DNA of 64,000 nucleotides from Sulfomarinibacter sp963733915 (GTDB taxonomy: Bacteria; Acidobacteriota; Thermoanaerobaculia; Thermoanaerobaculales; Sulfomarinibacteraceae). The position numbers and the translations under genes are program-made. A model generated the notes under the pieces. The model was given only the letters and a program-made list of their open reading frames with translations. It was not told the origin of the DNA and ran no database searches. Location: assembly GCA_963733915.1 (NCBI GenBank), contig CAVTEP010000001.1:310001-374000 (forward strand), given 5' to 3'. Positions within the stretch are counted from its first letter, which is position 1, and each line of letters begins with the position of its first letter. Positions 8,116 through 16,446 of the stretch are shown piece after piece.

Positions 8116-8544
8116 ATGCCGACGAAGCAACGGGTCCTGGTTCTTTGCACCGGCAACTCCTGCCGCTCACAGATGGCGGAGGGCTGGATCAACGTCGAGC
8201 TCGGCGAGAGCTGGGAGGCACGTTCAGCGGGCACACGGCCCGCCGAGAAGATCCACCCGAAAGCGATTGAGGTGATGGCCGAGGTCGGAATCGACATCGC
8301 ACACGGTCGCCCGCGGCACGTGGACACCCTCCTCGGCGAGGACTGGAACCTGGTGATCACCGTCTGTGACTCCGCCAAAGAAAGCTGCCCGGTCTTCCCG
8401 AGTCCGGTCGAGACGCTGCACATCTCCTTTCCCGACCCGGCCGATGCCGAGGGGACCCAGGACGAGATCACGGTGGTTTTTCAAACGGTGCGCGACGCGA
8501 TCCGTGATCGCGTGCTGGCGGAGCTTCGAGCGCGCTCGGTTTGA
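8116..8544 (+). CDS. arsC: Arsenate reductase, thioredoxin-coupled (LMW-PTPase fold)
   Basis: A 142-residue arsenate reductase converting As(V) to As(III) for export by ACR3. The P-loop C-X5-R is 'CTGNSCR' (nucleophile Cys11), and Cys84 and Cys91 in 'CDSAKESCP' form the redox pair, so all three catalytic cysteines of the pI258-type enzyme are present. The 'FPDPADAEG' loop supplies the acid Asp. Start at 8116 has GGAGGAACG. A longer frame begins upstream but reads antisense through arsR. Confidence 0.95.
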   Translation: MPTKQRVLVLCTGNSCRSQMAEGWINVELGESWEARSAGTRPAEKIHPKAIEVMAEVGIDIAHGRPRHVDTLLGEDWNLVITVCDSAKESCPVFPSPVETLHISFPDPADAEGTQDEITVVFQTVRDAIRDRVLAELRARSV

Positions 8545-8690
8545 CATCACTCCGCAGACGACCGATCATGATTGCGTGACTCATCACGTCGAGAGTGAAT
8601 CAGGGGTGTTTCTCGAAGTCGGGATGGCAGCAGCGGCGGAACCGATACAGTTGCGCCGCGTTTCGGTTCTATTGGAAGAGGGGGGTCGCT

Positions 8691-9317
8691 ATGAAACGGT
8701 GGACTGTCGTGTCGGTGGTGTTCGTTCTCATGCTGTCCGGCTGTTCGCGGCCGGCGGAGCAACCGGTAGAGATCGAGGAGGTCACGGTTGCCACCTGGGA
8801 GAAGGTCCTGCCCGGTCTGATGACCGATACCCAGAAGGCGCAACAGGAGCTGGTGGCGACCGCGGTCAACGCGCTTGCCTCCGAGATGATGGGCGAGCTT
8901 ACCGCCGCCCTCGACTCGGGCGACGTGAGCGCAGCGATAGCCGTCTGCAAGGAGAAGGCGCCCCACGTGACCGCACAGGTGAACGAGGTCTATGGAGTGC
9001 AGATGGGTCGTACCTCGAACAAGCTGCGCAACCCAGCCAATGTGGCGCCGGAATGGGCACAGGTCTACGTCGCCGAGATGGTCGAGGACCCGACCTATGT
9101 CGCGGGTCCGAACGGCGAGCTCGGCGCCCTGCTGCCGATCAAGCTCAGGGCCGAGTGCCAGATGTGCCATGGTCCGGCGGAGCAGATCGATGAGGGCGTC
9201 ATGGCGGCGATCTCCGAGGCCTATCCTGAAGACCAGGCGGTGGGATTTGTCGAAGGCGACCTCCGTGGCTGGTTCTGGGTCGAGGCGCCGCCCGGCGAAG
9301 CCGATGAATCCAGTTAG
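8691..9317 (+). CDS. DUF3365 haem-binding lipoprotein
   Basis: A 208-residue lipoprotein: signal peptide with lipobox 'MLSGC' (Cys about residue 18), then a DUF3365 (Tll0287-like) domain with one c-type haem motif 'CQMCH' (about residue 160). Such proteins are periplasmic haem-containing redox or sensor proteins. The 'VCKEKAPHVTAQV' region and the C-terminal 'GWFWVEAP' are family features. The ATG at 8691 has a GGGGGG-rich site. About 150 bases separate it from arsC, so co-transcription is possible; no direct link to arsenic is known. Confidence 0.8.
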   Translation: MKRWTVVSVVFVLMLSGCSRPAEQPVEIEEVTVATWEKVLPGLMTDTQKAQQELVATAVNALASEMMGELTAALDSGDVSAAIAVCKEKAPHVTAQVNEVYGVQMGRTSNKLRNPANVAPEWAQVYVAEMVEDPTYVAGPNGELGALLPIKLRAECQMCHGPAEQIDEGVMAAISEAYPEDQAVGFVEGDLRGWFWVEAPPGEADESS

Positions 9318-9318
9318 C

Positions 9319-9437
9319 ACGTTAGAACGTTAAAACGTAAAAACGTTAAGACGTTCAACGTTTCCTGCCGACCGCCCGTGCTCTGCTTGGCGGTGTTTTC
9401 ACCGGGGAGGGTGGGGGAACGTTCTAACGTTCTAACG
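9319..9437. repeat. AACGTT-type repeat with inverted arms
   Basis: AACGTT-centred units run at 9319-9352 and return in opposite orientation at 9418-9437. Arms 9319-9331 and 9418-9430 are perfect 13-bp inverted repeats, so the interval can form a large hairpin between the two convergent genes. A GGGAGGGTGGGGG block directly precedes the right arm, the same G-rich-then-repeat order seen at 21401-21444. Confidence 0.75.
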
Positions 9438-9454
9438 GTGAATGACGTGGGCGG

Positions 9455-9751
9455 TCAGGCCAACAGCCGCTTTCTGACGTACTCGACAACGACGTCCCTG
9501 GCGTATTCGAGGACCTGATCGGGGGATTCAGACGCTTCGGCATAGTCCGGGGTTTCGACGATGTCGACAATCATCTCCTCCCACCAGTCGGACTCGAGGG
9601 TCAAATCGACGACCTCGGGATCGAAGTCCGCATCGGCGAAGTCGTCCGGGTCCGGCTCGTTGAAGGCGATGGCGATGCCGTCCGCCTCCTCGTCGATGGT
9701 CACCCGCGTCTGGATCCACTCGTACAGCCGTTTGATTTCGTCCCTGTCCAT
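9455..9751 (-). CDS. Acidic small protein, unknown function
   Basis: A 98-residue soluble, strongly acidic protein ('EPDPDDFADADFDPEVVDL' in the middle) with no signal peptide and no Cys. The start at 9751 is chosen because AGGGGACC lies just upstream; a longer start at 9778 is possible. No family recognised. It is convergent with the DUF3365 lipoprotein gene, with a repeat hairpin between them. Confidence 0.55.
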   Translation of the reverse strand: MDRDEIKRLYEWIQTRVTIDEEADGIAIAFNEPDPDDFADADFDPEVVDLTLESDWWEEMIVDIVETPDYAEASESPDQVLEYARDVVVEYVRKRLLA

Positions 9752-9876
9752 TGGTCCCCTCATCGTTGCGATGGTCATCCAACCGTCGCCATCTCACCGA
9801 TCCAGCGACGCCTTTCCATTCTATGCAACCCTCCAATGGGTTTGACATCCATCGACCCACCGCCCATCATGAATCC

Positions 9877-10236
9877 GTGAAATCACCGGCTCGAATGAGC
9901 GTTTTGTTTGTTGCGGCGACGCTGGTGGCGTGGGACGGGGTATCGTTGTCGAAGCCTCACAACCACTCCGACACCACCGTGCCCCAGGAAATGCTCGCCT
10001 GTTCTGCCTCCCACCCCTTGTCGCAGACCAGCCATTTGCACGCTTCGGGCCGACGCCTGACGGCGCACGTGTGCCTCGCGTGCCTGGCCGGCTCGACGGT
10101 TGCGCACGGACCCGGCGTAGAGAACGTTGCAGCGGCGACCATCAGCGGTCCGTCGAGAGCAGTCGCACACCAGGGCCTCCGGTCTCAGCTCCACACCCAT
10201 CTCCCCCTGTTGCGAGGTCCACCGGTATCCACCTGA
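9877..10236 (+). CDS. Small secreted His/Cys protein heading the porin-metal ABC operon
   Basis: About 119 residues. A short basic N-terminus and hydrophobic stretch ('SVLFVAATLVAW') act as a signal, then His-rich 'KPHNHSD', 'SHLHASG' and the motif 'AHVCLACLAG', ending 'LRGPPVST'. The CxxC followed by a 'GPP' tail resembles DUF2946-like small periplasmic proteins found beside metal transport genes. GTG at 9877 or ATG at 9895 may start it; neither has a clear ribosome site. Position before the porin and Zn/Mn ABC genes suggests a periplasmic metal-binding role (inference). Similar proteins head both RND operons. Confidence 0.5.
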   Translation: MKSPARMSVLFVAATLVAWDGVSLSKPHNHSDTTVPQEMLACSASHPLSQTSHLHASGRRLTAHVCLACLAGSTVAHGPGVENVAAATISGPSRAVAHQGLRSQLHTHLPLLRGPPVST

Positions 10237-10282
10237 GTCGGGATTGAGGCACGACTGATTGTGGACCAACAAGGGAGAGAAC

Positions 10283-11647
10283 ATGAAAACACGATATGTT
10301 CGTGGCGCGTGTCTGTGGCTGGCGTTTGTTGCGATGGCAGCGGGTTCCGTTTCCGCGCAGAACACGGAGCCGCCGCCGACCCCGGGGCCCGCGGCGGCAC
10401 CGACAGTCGAGGAGTTGCAGCGGCAGATCGACCAATTGACGCAGCAACTGCAGGCCGTTCAACAGCAGCTCGACGCCCTCCTGGCCCAACAGGAGGCTCA
10501 CGCGGAGCAGTCCGAGCTCGACCACCTACGGCAGGCGGCGGCAGCCGAAGCCGCCTCCGAAGCGCCCGCCGAGGAGGTGGACACCGGCACCGAGTTCGTC
10601 TCGGGGACCCGCATGCAGCCCGAGCTCAACCCCGAGATTTCGGTCACCGGCGATATTTTCTTTGTCGCCGGCGACAATCTGAAAAACGAAATGCAGGCCC
10701 GCCACTTCGAGCTCGACTTCCAGTCGTACCTCGATCCCTTCACCAAAATGCACGTGGTATTCGGCTACGCAGGAGCTGATGCCGAGTGGGATCACGGCGG
10801 CGAGGACTACGAGGCGGAAAAACACGGTGGGGAAGGTGAAGAGGAGCTCGGTTTCGAGCTCGAGGAGGGCTATTTGAACTGGTTTAACCTGCCGGGGAAC
10901 ACGTCGTTGACCGTCGGCAAGAAACGCCAGCAGTTCGGCATCCTCAACCGCTGGCACCTGCACGCCCTGCCCCAGACCGACTATCCGTGGGTCATCCAGG
11001 AGAGCTTTGGAGGGGAAGGGCTGTCGGGCACGGGTGTGTCCGTGGAGTGGATGATGCCCGCGCTGTGGGCCGACGCCAACGAGCTCGTGGTCGAGATCAT
11101 GGACGGCAACAACGATGTGGCCTTCGCGGGCTCGGACTGGAAGCAGCCCTCATATCTCGTCTTTCTGAAAAACTACTGGGACCTCAGTGCCAACACCTAC
11201 TTCGAGCTCGACATCACGGGCCTCCACGGGGTGACCAACCCCGACGGCAACCTGGGACATGATTTCGTCGCCCTTGACGTGACATACGACTGGTATCCCC
11301 TCGGCCGGGAGCTGTATCGAGGCTTCGAGCTCCGCGGCATGCTGCTGCGTTCGTGGCTCGATCTCGAGGACGGCGGCAGGCTGGACAGCTGGGGCAGCTA
11401 CCTCTACAGCCAGTACAGGATCGCCAGGCGGTGGATCGTCGGGGTACGGGGCGACTGGGTCCAGGACCAGCGGCTCGCGGGGCACGAGTTCTGGGGACTG
11501 TCGCCCTATCTTACCTTCTGGCAATCGGAGTACGTCAGGTTGCGAGCTCAGTACTCGTACCGAGATGACAATTGGTATGGCGCAGGCAACCGATTCGAGT
11601 TGCAGTTCACCTTCGCGGCCGGTCCGCACAAACACGAAACGTATTGA
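10283..11647 (+). CDS. Outer-membrane porin-like beta-barrel with N-terminal coiled coil
   Basis: 454 residues: signal peptide ending 'GSVSA', a Pro-rich linker, a Gln-rich coiled coil (about residues 38-80, 'LQRQIDQLTQQLQAVQQQL') and a C-terminal barrel of alternating strands ending in an aromatic-rich segment. An acidic His-containing loop ('DHGGEDYEAEKHGGEGEEE') lies near residue 175. It is followed 10 bases later by a metal ABC substrate-binding protein, so it may admit Zn or Mn across the outer membrane. The ribosome site AGGGAGAGAAC supports the start. Confidence 0.75.
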   Translation: MKTRYVRGACLWLAFVAMAAGSVSAQNTEPPPTPGPAAAPTVEELQRQIDQLTQQLQAVQQQLDALLAQQEAHAEQSELDHLRQAAAAEAASEAPAEEVDTGTEFVSGTRMQPELNPEISVTGDIFFVAGDNLKNEMQARHFELDFQSYLDPFTKMHVVFGYAGADAEWDHGGEDYEAEKHGGEGEEELGFELEEGYLNWFNLPGNTSLTVGKKRQQFGILNRWHLHALPQTDYPWVIQESFGGEGLSGTGVSVEWMMPALWADANELVVEIMDGNNDVAFAGSDWKQPSYLVFLKNYWDLSANTYFELDITGLHGVTNPDGNLGHDFVALDVTYDWYPLGRELYRGFELRGMLLRSWLDLEDGGRLDSWGSYLYSQYRIARRWIVGVRGDWVQDQRLAGHEFWGLSPYLTFWQSEYVRLRAQYSYRDDNWYGAGNRFELQFTFAAGPHKHETY

Positions 11648-11657
11648 GGTGATCGCG

Positions 11658-12692
11658 ATGAGTTATCCACGTCGAATTTCAGGAGCCGTGCTGGCGGCGG
11701 TGTTCCTTCTTCCCTCGACCTCACTGGCGACGATCAAGGTAGTCACGACCCAGGAGACCTATGCCTCTATCGCGCGAGAGATCGGTGGTGATCTGGTGAC
11801 GGCGGAGTCCATCGTTCCCGGCAACGCCGACGCCCATTTCGTCAAGCCCAAACCGTCTTATGCGCTGATGCTCCGTGACGCCGACCTCTTCGTCAGCACT
11901 GGTCTCGATCTCGAGCTGTGGGCGCCGGTGCTGGTCAACAAATCTGGGAATCGCAACATCGGCGACGGCGCCATCGGCTATGTGGCGGCGGCGCAGGGCA
12001 TCGAGCTGCTCGAAAAACCGGCTTCGCTGGACCGCTCCGCGGGCGATGTTCACATCTACGGCAACCCGCACATCCAGACCTCGCCCATCAACGTCACCGT
12101 GATCGCCCGCAACATCGCCACCGGTCTGTGCAAGGTGGACCCCGGCAACTGCGAGTCCTATAGGCATCGTCTCGCCGATTTCAACAATCGGCTGGCACGG
12201 CGGTTGTACGGCGAGAAGCTGGTGGAGCTTCTCGGCGTCGACACCCTGGACCCGCTGGCACGCAGCGGGCGCCTGGTACCGTTTCTCGAGGAAAAGGGCT
12301 TTGCCGACCAGATCGGCGGCTGGCTTGGGGAAGGCATGAGTTTTCGCGGCCACAAGCTCGTCTGCTATCACAAGAACTGGATCTACTTCACGACCCTCTT
12401 CGGGCTCGAGGTGGCGGGTCATGTCGAGACCAAACCCGGGATCCCGCCGACGGCGCGACACGTATCGGAACTGATCGAGCGGATTGACGAAGAGCACGTG
12501 GGTGTCCTGCTCGCCGCCAACTACTTCGAACGCAGCAAACCTCAACTCATCGCCGATCGGACCGGGATCGTGCCGGTGGTGGTCCCGATGTCGGTGGACG
12601 CCGGTTCGGGAGTCTCCACCTACTTCGACCTTGTCGACCTTTGGGTTGGCAGTTTGAAGAATGCATATGCTCAGACGGAGACAGGAAAATGA
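11658..12692 (+). CDS. Zn/Mn ABC transporter substrate-binding protein (ZnuA/TroA-like)
   Basis: A 344-residue periplasmic binding protein of the cluster A-I family with a signal peptide ending 'TSLA'. 'NADAHFVKPKPS' gives the first His ligand, 'HIYGNPHIQTSP' the second, 'GHKLVCYHKNW' the third and 'VVPMSVDA' the C-terminal Asp region. There is no long His-rich loop, so Zn versus Mn cannot be decided. It overlaps the permease gene by ATGA. Confidence 0.85.
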   Translation: MSYPRRISGAVLAAVFLLPSTSLATIKVVTTQETYASIAREIGGDLVTAESIVPGNADAHFVKPKPSYALMLRDADLFVSTGLDLELWAPVLVNKSGNRNIGDGAIGYVAAAQGIELLEKPASLDRSAGDVHIYGNPHIQTSPINVTVIARNIATGLCKVDPGNCESYRHRLADFNNRLARRLYGEKLVELLGVDTLDPLARSGRLVPFLEEKGFADQIGGWLGEGMSFRGHKLVCYHKNWIYFTTLFGLEVAGHVETKPGIPPTARHVSELIERIDEEHVGVLLAANYFERSKPQLIADRTGIVPVVVPMSVDAGSGVSTYFDLVDLWVGSLKNAYAQTETGK

Positions 12693-13555
12693 CCTCGATG
12701 ATGAGCTTCATGGCCGCACCCTTTGCAGCCTGTCTGGTGTTGGTCGGGCTCCACGCCTACTTCGGGATCCACGTGATCGAGCGACGGGTTCTCTTTGTCG
12801 ACCTCGCGGTGGCGCAGTTCGCGGCGCTGGGCGCGGTGGTCGGCTTCGCCTTCGGCCATCATCCGGGAGAGCCGGGTTCGACCCTCTTCAGTCTGGCCTT
12901 CGCCACACTGGCCGCCGTTCTCTTCGCGCTGACCCGGGTCCGGATCGAGAAGCTTCCGCAGGAGGCGATCATCGGGATCACCTTTGTGGTCGCCTCGGCG
13001 TTGACCATCCTGGTCGCAGACCGGGCGCCGGAAGGCGCCGAGCACATCAAGGAAACGCTTGCAGGTTCGCTGCTCTGGGTGACCTGGCCCACGGTTCTCA
13101 AGGTGCTCGTGATCTACGCGGCCATCGGTATGTTCCACCGCCTGTTGGGGCGCCGTTTCATGTTGATAACCACCGACCCCGACGAGGCCTATCGGCGCGG
13201 ATGGCGGGTTCGCTGGTGGGACTTTCTCTTCTACCTGAGCTTTGGCGTCATGATCACTTTTTCGGTCGAGATCGGCGGGGTGTTGATGGTCTTCGCCTAC
13301 CTGGTGATCCCGGCTTGCGTCGCGATCCTCCTCCACGGCAGAACCCGAACGCGGCTTGCCATCGGTTGGATCGTAGGTATCGTGGGCTCCGCCGTCGGGC
13401 TGGTGGGCTCCTATTACCTCGACCTGCCGACCGGGCCGGCGATCGTTGTCGTCCTCGGTCTGATGCTGGTTGCCGCGTGGATTCTCGACGCCCTCAAACC
13501 GTCCCGTCCTGTCGCCCCAGATGCCGGAAAGTCGGCAGGACCCGTTCAAAGATGA
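12689..13555 (+). CDS. Zn/Mn ABC transporter permease (ZnuB/MntB-like)
   Basis: A 288-residue, roughly eight-helix permease of the ABC-3 family. 'IERRVLFVDLAVAQFAALG' at the start and 'FSVEIGGVLMVFAYLVIPA' near residue 190 are typical of ZnuB. No ABC ATPase (ZnuC) lies next to it, which is unusual because the three genes normally cluster; the ATPase must be elsewhere or shared. Its 3' end overlaps the convergent NrfD gene by 62 bases. Confidence 0.85.
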   Translation: MTSMMSFMAAPFAACLVLVGLHAYFGIHVIERRVLFVDLAVAQFAALGAVVGFAFGHHPGEPGSTLFSLAFATLAAVLFALTRVRIEKLPQEAIIGITFVVASALTILVADRAPEGAEHIKETLAGSLLWVTWPTVLKVLVIYAAIGMFHRLLGRRFMLITTDPDEAYRRGWRVRWWDFLFYLSFGVMITFSVEIGGVLMVFAYLVIPACVAILLHGRTRTRLAIGWIVGIVGSAVGLVGSYYLDLPTGPAIVVVLGLMLVAAWILDALKPSRPVAPDAGKSAGPVQR

Positions 13556-14675
13556 CCAGCAGAACAAACGGGATAAAGAGAATCACAGCCGCCGCGAGGA
13601 TACCCTCCTTTTCGAACATCCCGGGCACGTAGGTTTCGCGAAAGCCGCTCATGCTCTTGGAGAACATCTGGCCGCCGATGACCACGTTCCAACGCATGGC
13701 AAGGACCTGCAGCAACAGGAGGAGCGAGGAGACCATCGTCAGAGTGTTGCGGATGCGGTCGTCCATATAGCCACCCATGAGCACCACGATGCCGAGCAGG
13801 ATGAGAGGAATCAGTCCTCCGCCCACCATCTGCAGCGAGATGAACGAGAACGAGAGCTGGTGCGTCAGCAGGTGGCCGATGACCTCCCACTCCTCGGCCC
13901 GCTCGTAGGCCAGCATCATGATCTCGAGCAGCTCCATGGTCAGCGACATGATCATGAACAGCCACAGCCAACGGGCCATCGCGGAGATGGCGAGGCGGTC
14001 GATCGGCATGCCTTTGAGCTTCATCGCGATCTGGTAGAGAACAATCAGCAGGGCAATGCCCGAGACCATCGCGGAGAACAGGAATATGACCGGCATCAGC
14101 GGCGTCGACCACCAGGGGTTGGCCTTGAGAGCGCCGAAGAGGAAGCCGACGTATCCGTGGAGCAGACAGGCCATCGGGATACCGATGGCCGCGAGCACCC
14201 GGATGATGTTGCGGTCGAGGGCGCGGGCCTCTGACGAGGTGTCGTAGACACCGAGGGCAAGGACCGAGAAGAGCCAACGCTTGAAACCTCGGGAGCGGGC
14301 CGCGGTGTCGATGATGTCGACCCGAAAGACGAACCAGACCTCGAGGAGGAGGATGATGAAGTACGAGGCGTAGAGGATTCCGAAGCCCGCCATGGCCGAG
14401 GTGAAGTTGGGTGTGACGATGATGTTGATACCTCGTTCGGGGTGCCCGAGGTGATTGAGCAGGGGGAGACCGGCAACCACGAGGAAACACAGCGCCGTGG
14501 CCAGCGCGAAGCGGCCGAGCGGTTTGAACTCCTCGCGCCCGAAGACGTGGTACAGCGACGACACCAGAAACGCCCCGGCCACCAGCCCGGTGATGTAGGG
14601 GTACATCACGATCATCAAGCTCCAGTGGATGTGGACGTCGTTCGGGAAGAGATAACCCGTCAGCTCCGGGAACAT
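13494..14675 (-). CDS. NrfD/PsrC-family quinone-interacting membrane subunit
   Basis: A 393-residue integral membrane protein with about ten helices of the NrfD/PsrC family, the subunit that exchanges electrons with membrane quinones. 'NHLGHPERGINIIVTPNFTSAM' carries the conserved His/Glu loop. It starts by a TGATG overlap with the iron-sulfur protein gene and closes a four-gene operon. No catalytic molybdopterin or nitrite-reductase subunit is adjacent, so it passes electrons between quinone and periplasmic carriers in a reaction that cannot be named. Confidence 0.88.
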   Translation of the reverse strand: MFPELTGYLFPNDVHIHWSLMIVMYPYITGLVAGAFLVSSLYHVFGREEFKPLGRFALATALCFLVVAGLPLLNHLGHPERGINIIVTPNFTSAMAGFGILYASYFIILLLEVWFVFRVDIIDTAARSRGFKRWLFSVLALGVYDTSSEARALDRNIIRVLAAIGIPMACLLHGYVGFLFGALKANPWWSTPLMPVIFLFSAMVSGIALLIVLYQIAMKLKGMPIDRLAISAMARWLWLFMIMSLTMELLEIMMLAYERAEEWEVIGHLLTHQLSFSFISLQMVGGGLIPLILLGIVVLMGGYMDDRIRNTLTMVSSLLLLLQVLAMRWNVVIGGQMFSKSMSGFRETYVPGMFEKEGILAAAVILFIPFVLLVIFERVLPTFRHLGRQDGTV

Positions 14676-15460
14676 CAGCGCACCTCCATGTCGAGCCCGA
14701 GATAGAAGCACTGCGGGCGGGTGAGGAGCTCGGGCTGCAGGACCTCGACACGTTGGGTGGCGAGAATCTCGATGACCTCATCGTCGGGGTTCATCCGGTC
14801 GCCGAGCCGCCGCGCACCGACCGGACAGATCTCGACGCAGGCCGTCTCAAGACCCTTGGTGATGCGGTGATAGCACAGCGTGCACTTGTCGGCGGTGTGG
14901 GTTTCTGGGTTGATGAACCGGCTGCCGAAGGGGCACGCCTGGACGCAGTATCCGCAGCCGATGCAGTGCTCCGGGTCCACCAGCACGACGCCGTCGCGGG
15001 TGGCGAACGACGCGCCGACGGGACAGACCTGGATGCAGGGGGTCGCGCGGCAGTGGTTGCACAGCTTGGGTACGAAGAAACCCTTGCGGACGGCGAGACC
15101 GGTGGCAACCGGGTCGAAGCCGTGCTCGGCGCCGTCGGGAGAGTCGATGAAAGCCTCGCCTTCGACCGGAATCTCGTAGCGTTCGACCCAGGTCCGGTAC
15201 ATTTTCGGGGGGACCGAATTTTCGGCCCGGCAGGCGCGGACACAGGAGCCGCAACCTATGCACTTGGTGGTGTCGATGAGGTAGACCCACCGATGGCGGT
15301 TCCAGTCGTAATCGGCCCCGGCGATACCGGCCGAAGCCCCCTCGGGAAGGATGAGGGCGATGATCATGCTGCCGGCGAATGCGGTGCCCGACTGGTGGAG
15401 GAACCGGCGACGGGAAATCGGCAAGGGCGAATTTGCGGAGGTTTTGTCATGAGCTGACAT
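14675..15460 (-). CDS. Tat-exported 4x[4Fe-4S] ferredoxin subunit (NrfC/DsrO-like)
   Basis: 261 residues with a twin-arginine signal 'ISRRRFLHQSG' and four cubane clusters: 'CIGCGSCVRAC', 'CNHCRATPCIQVCP', 'CIGCGYCVQACPFG' and 'CTLCYH...CVEICP'. It is the periplasmic electron-relay partner of NrfD-type subunits. DsrO, NrfC, PsrB and QrcC all share this design; the neighbouring tetrahaem cytochrome fits a quinone:cytochrome electron-transfer complex. The start at 15460 is 15 bases after the cytochrome stop. Confidence 0.9.
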   Translation of the reverse strand: MSAHDKTSANSPLPISRRRFLHQSGTAFAGSMIIALILPEGASAGIAGADYDWNRHRWVYLIDTTKCIGCGSCVRACRAENSVPPKMYRTWVERYEIPVEGEAFIDSPDGAEHGFDPVATGLAVRKGFFVPKLCNHCRATPCIQVCPVGASFATRDGVVLVDPEHCIGCGYCVQACPFGSRFINPETHTADKCTLCYHRITKGLETACVEICPVGARRLGDRMNPDDEVIEILATQRVEVLQPELLTRPQCFYLGLDMEVR

Positions 15461-15475
15461 GGCGTCTCCTCGTCA

Positions 15476-15967
15476 TCAGTATGGTGAGTGGGGGTCGTGG
15501 CATTGGATGCAGGCGTCGGCGGTGAGCTCGCCGCCGTTTTCGAGGACGTGCTCGCGGACGTCGATCTGCGGAAAACCGGCCGGGCGCGCCTCGAGACGGC
15601 GGTGGCAGAGCTCGCAGAGCTCGCGGCTCTTGCGGATCGGCATCTCGGCCAGCACCTCGCCCTGCTCGAGGTCGACGTGGAGGGCGGCGGGACCGTGGCA
15701 CAGTTCGCAATCCACCGAAGCATGCACTCCGGCCTCGTGGTCCGCATATTCGACGTCGTGACACATCGCGCAGGATTGGTTGCCGCCGTGGCGTACCGGC
15801 TTGTCGCGGTGCTCGGCCACCGCCGCTCCCCGGTACGGCCCGAACTCGCCCCAGGTCTCCGGGACAAAGAGCGACCTTCCGAGGAGCATGACGATCACCA
15901 CGACGATTAGCAGGATGGCTGCCCGGAACACGTGCTTGGAGTGGACGAGAGGGCTCTCAGGGTCCAT
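15476..15967 (-). CDS. Membrane-anchored tetrahaem cytochrome c
   Basis: 163 residues: one N-terminal transmembrane helix (about 15-33) and a periplasmic domain with four CxxCH haem sites, 'CAMCH', 'CELCH', 'CELCH' and 'CIQCH'. Scattered His residues could be distal ligands, giving a c3-like or NapC-like small carrier. DsrJ has three haems, so this is not a plain DsrJ. It lies between a 96-residue protein and the Fe-S subunit in one operon, and probably is the periplasmic electron acceptor or donor of the module. Confidence 0.88.
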   Translation of the reverse strand: MDPESPLVHSKHVFRAAILLIVVVIVMLLGRSLFVPETWGEFGPYRGAAVAEHRDKPVRHGGNQSCAMCHDVEYADHEAGVHASVDCELCHGPAALHVDLEQGEVLAEMPIRKSRELCELCHRRLEARPAGFPQIDVREHVLENGGELTADACIQCHDPHSPY

Positions 15968-16247
15968 GCGTCGGGACCTCCTTGGTGGGTTTGACGTCGT
16001 TCAGGCGCTCGAGAGCTTCGCCGGAGAATATCCAGCGAAGGGGGGATTGGGGCGTGGACTCCGTCACCTCCGGCGCCACGCCGAGATCCTCAGGGCCGGC
16101 CAACCAGGAAAAGAATCCACGGTTCTGCCGGACCGGTTCGCCGGTCTGCGGCAGGCGGTCGCTCGATCTGAGCCAATGCAACGACCTGCGAATTTCCGGC
16201 CGCGTCGAAGAGCGTTCCTCGGGTGGTGGCAGAAGCTCTGGCTCCAT
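15957..16247 (-). CDS. Small soluble protein leading the NrfD electron-transfer operon
   Basis: A 96-residue protein rich in Pro, Glu and Arg ('MEPELLPPPEERSSTRPEI'), without Cys, signal peptide or clear membrane segment. The very strong GGGAGGTGG site before ATG 16247 marks the start; the longer frame to 16358 lacks one. It overlaps the cytochrome gene by 11 bases, which argues for co-translation with the complex. Function unknown; it could be a small accessory or assembly factor. Confidence 0.65.
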   Translation of the reverse strand: MEPELLPPPEERSSTRPEIRRSLHWLRSSDRLPQTGEPVRQNRGFFSWLAGPEDLGVAPEVTESTPQSPLRWIFSGEALERLNDVKPTKEVPTHGP

Positions 16248-16446
16248 GATCCACCTCCCGATCTCGATCAATCGACCCGCGAGCCGCCGACGATGGAAGC
16301 CTGCCGATTGTGCTTGACGCATCGAGATCGACTCCTCAGCAGATGTCTTCGTGGACAATTGATCAATACCGCAATGATGGTATCGTGGTGCCGGAACAGT
16401 TTCAAGATGTGTGTGTGATTAATAGACTCTGTCTCAGGAGAGACCG

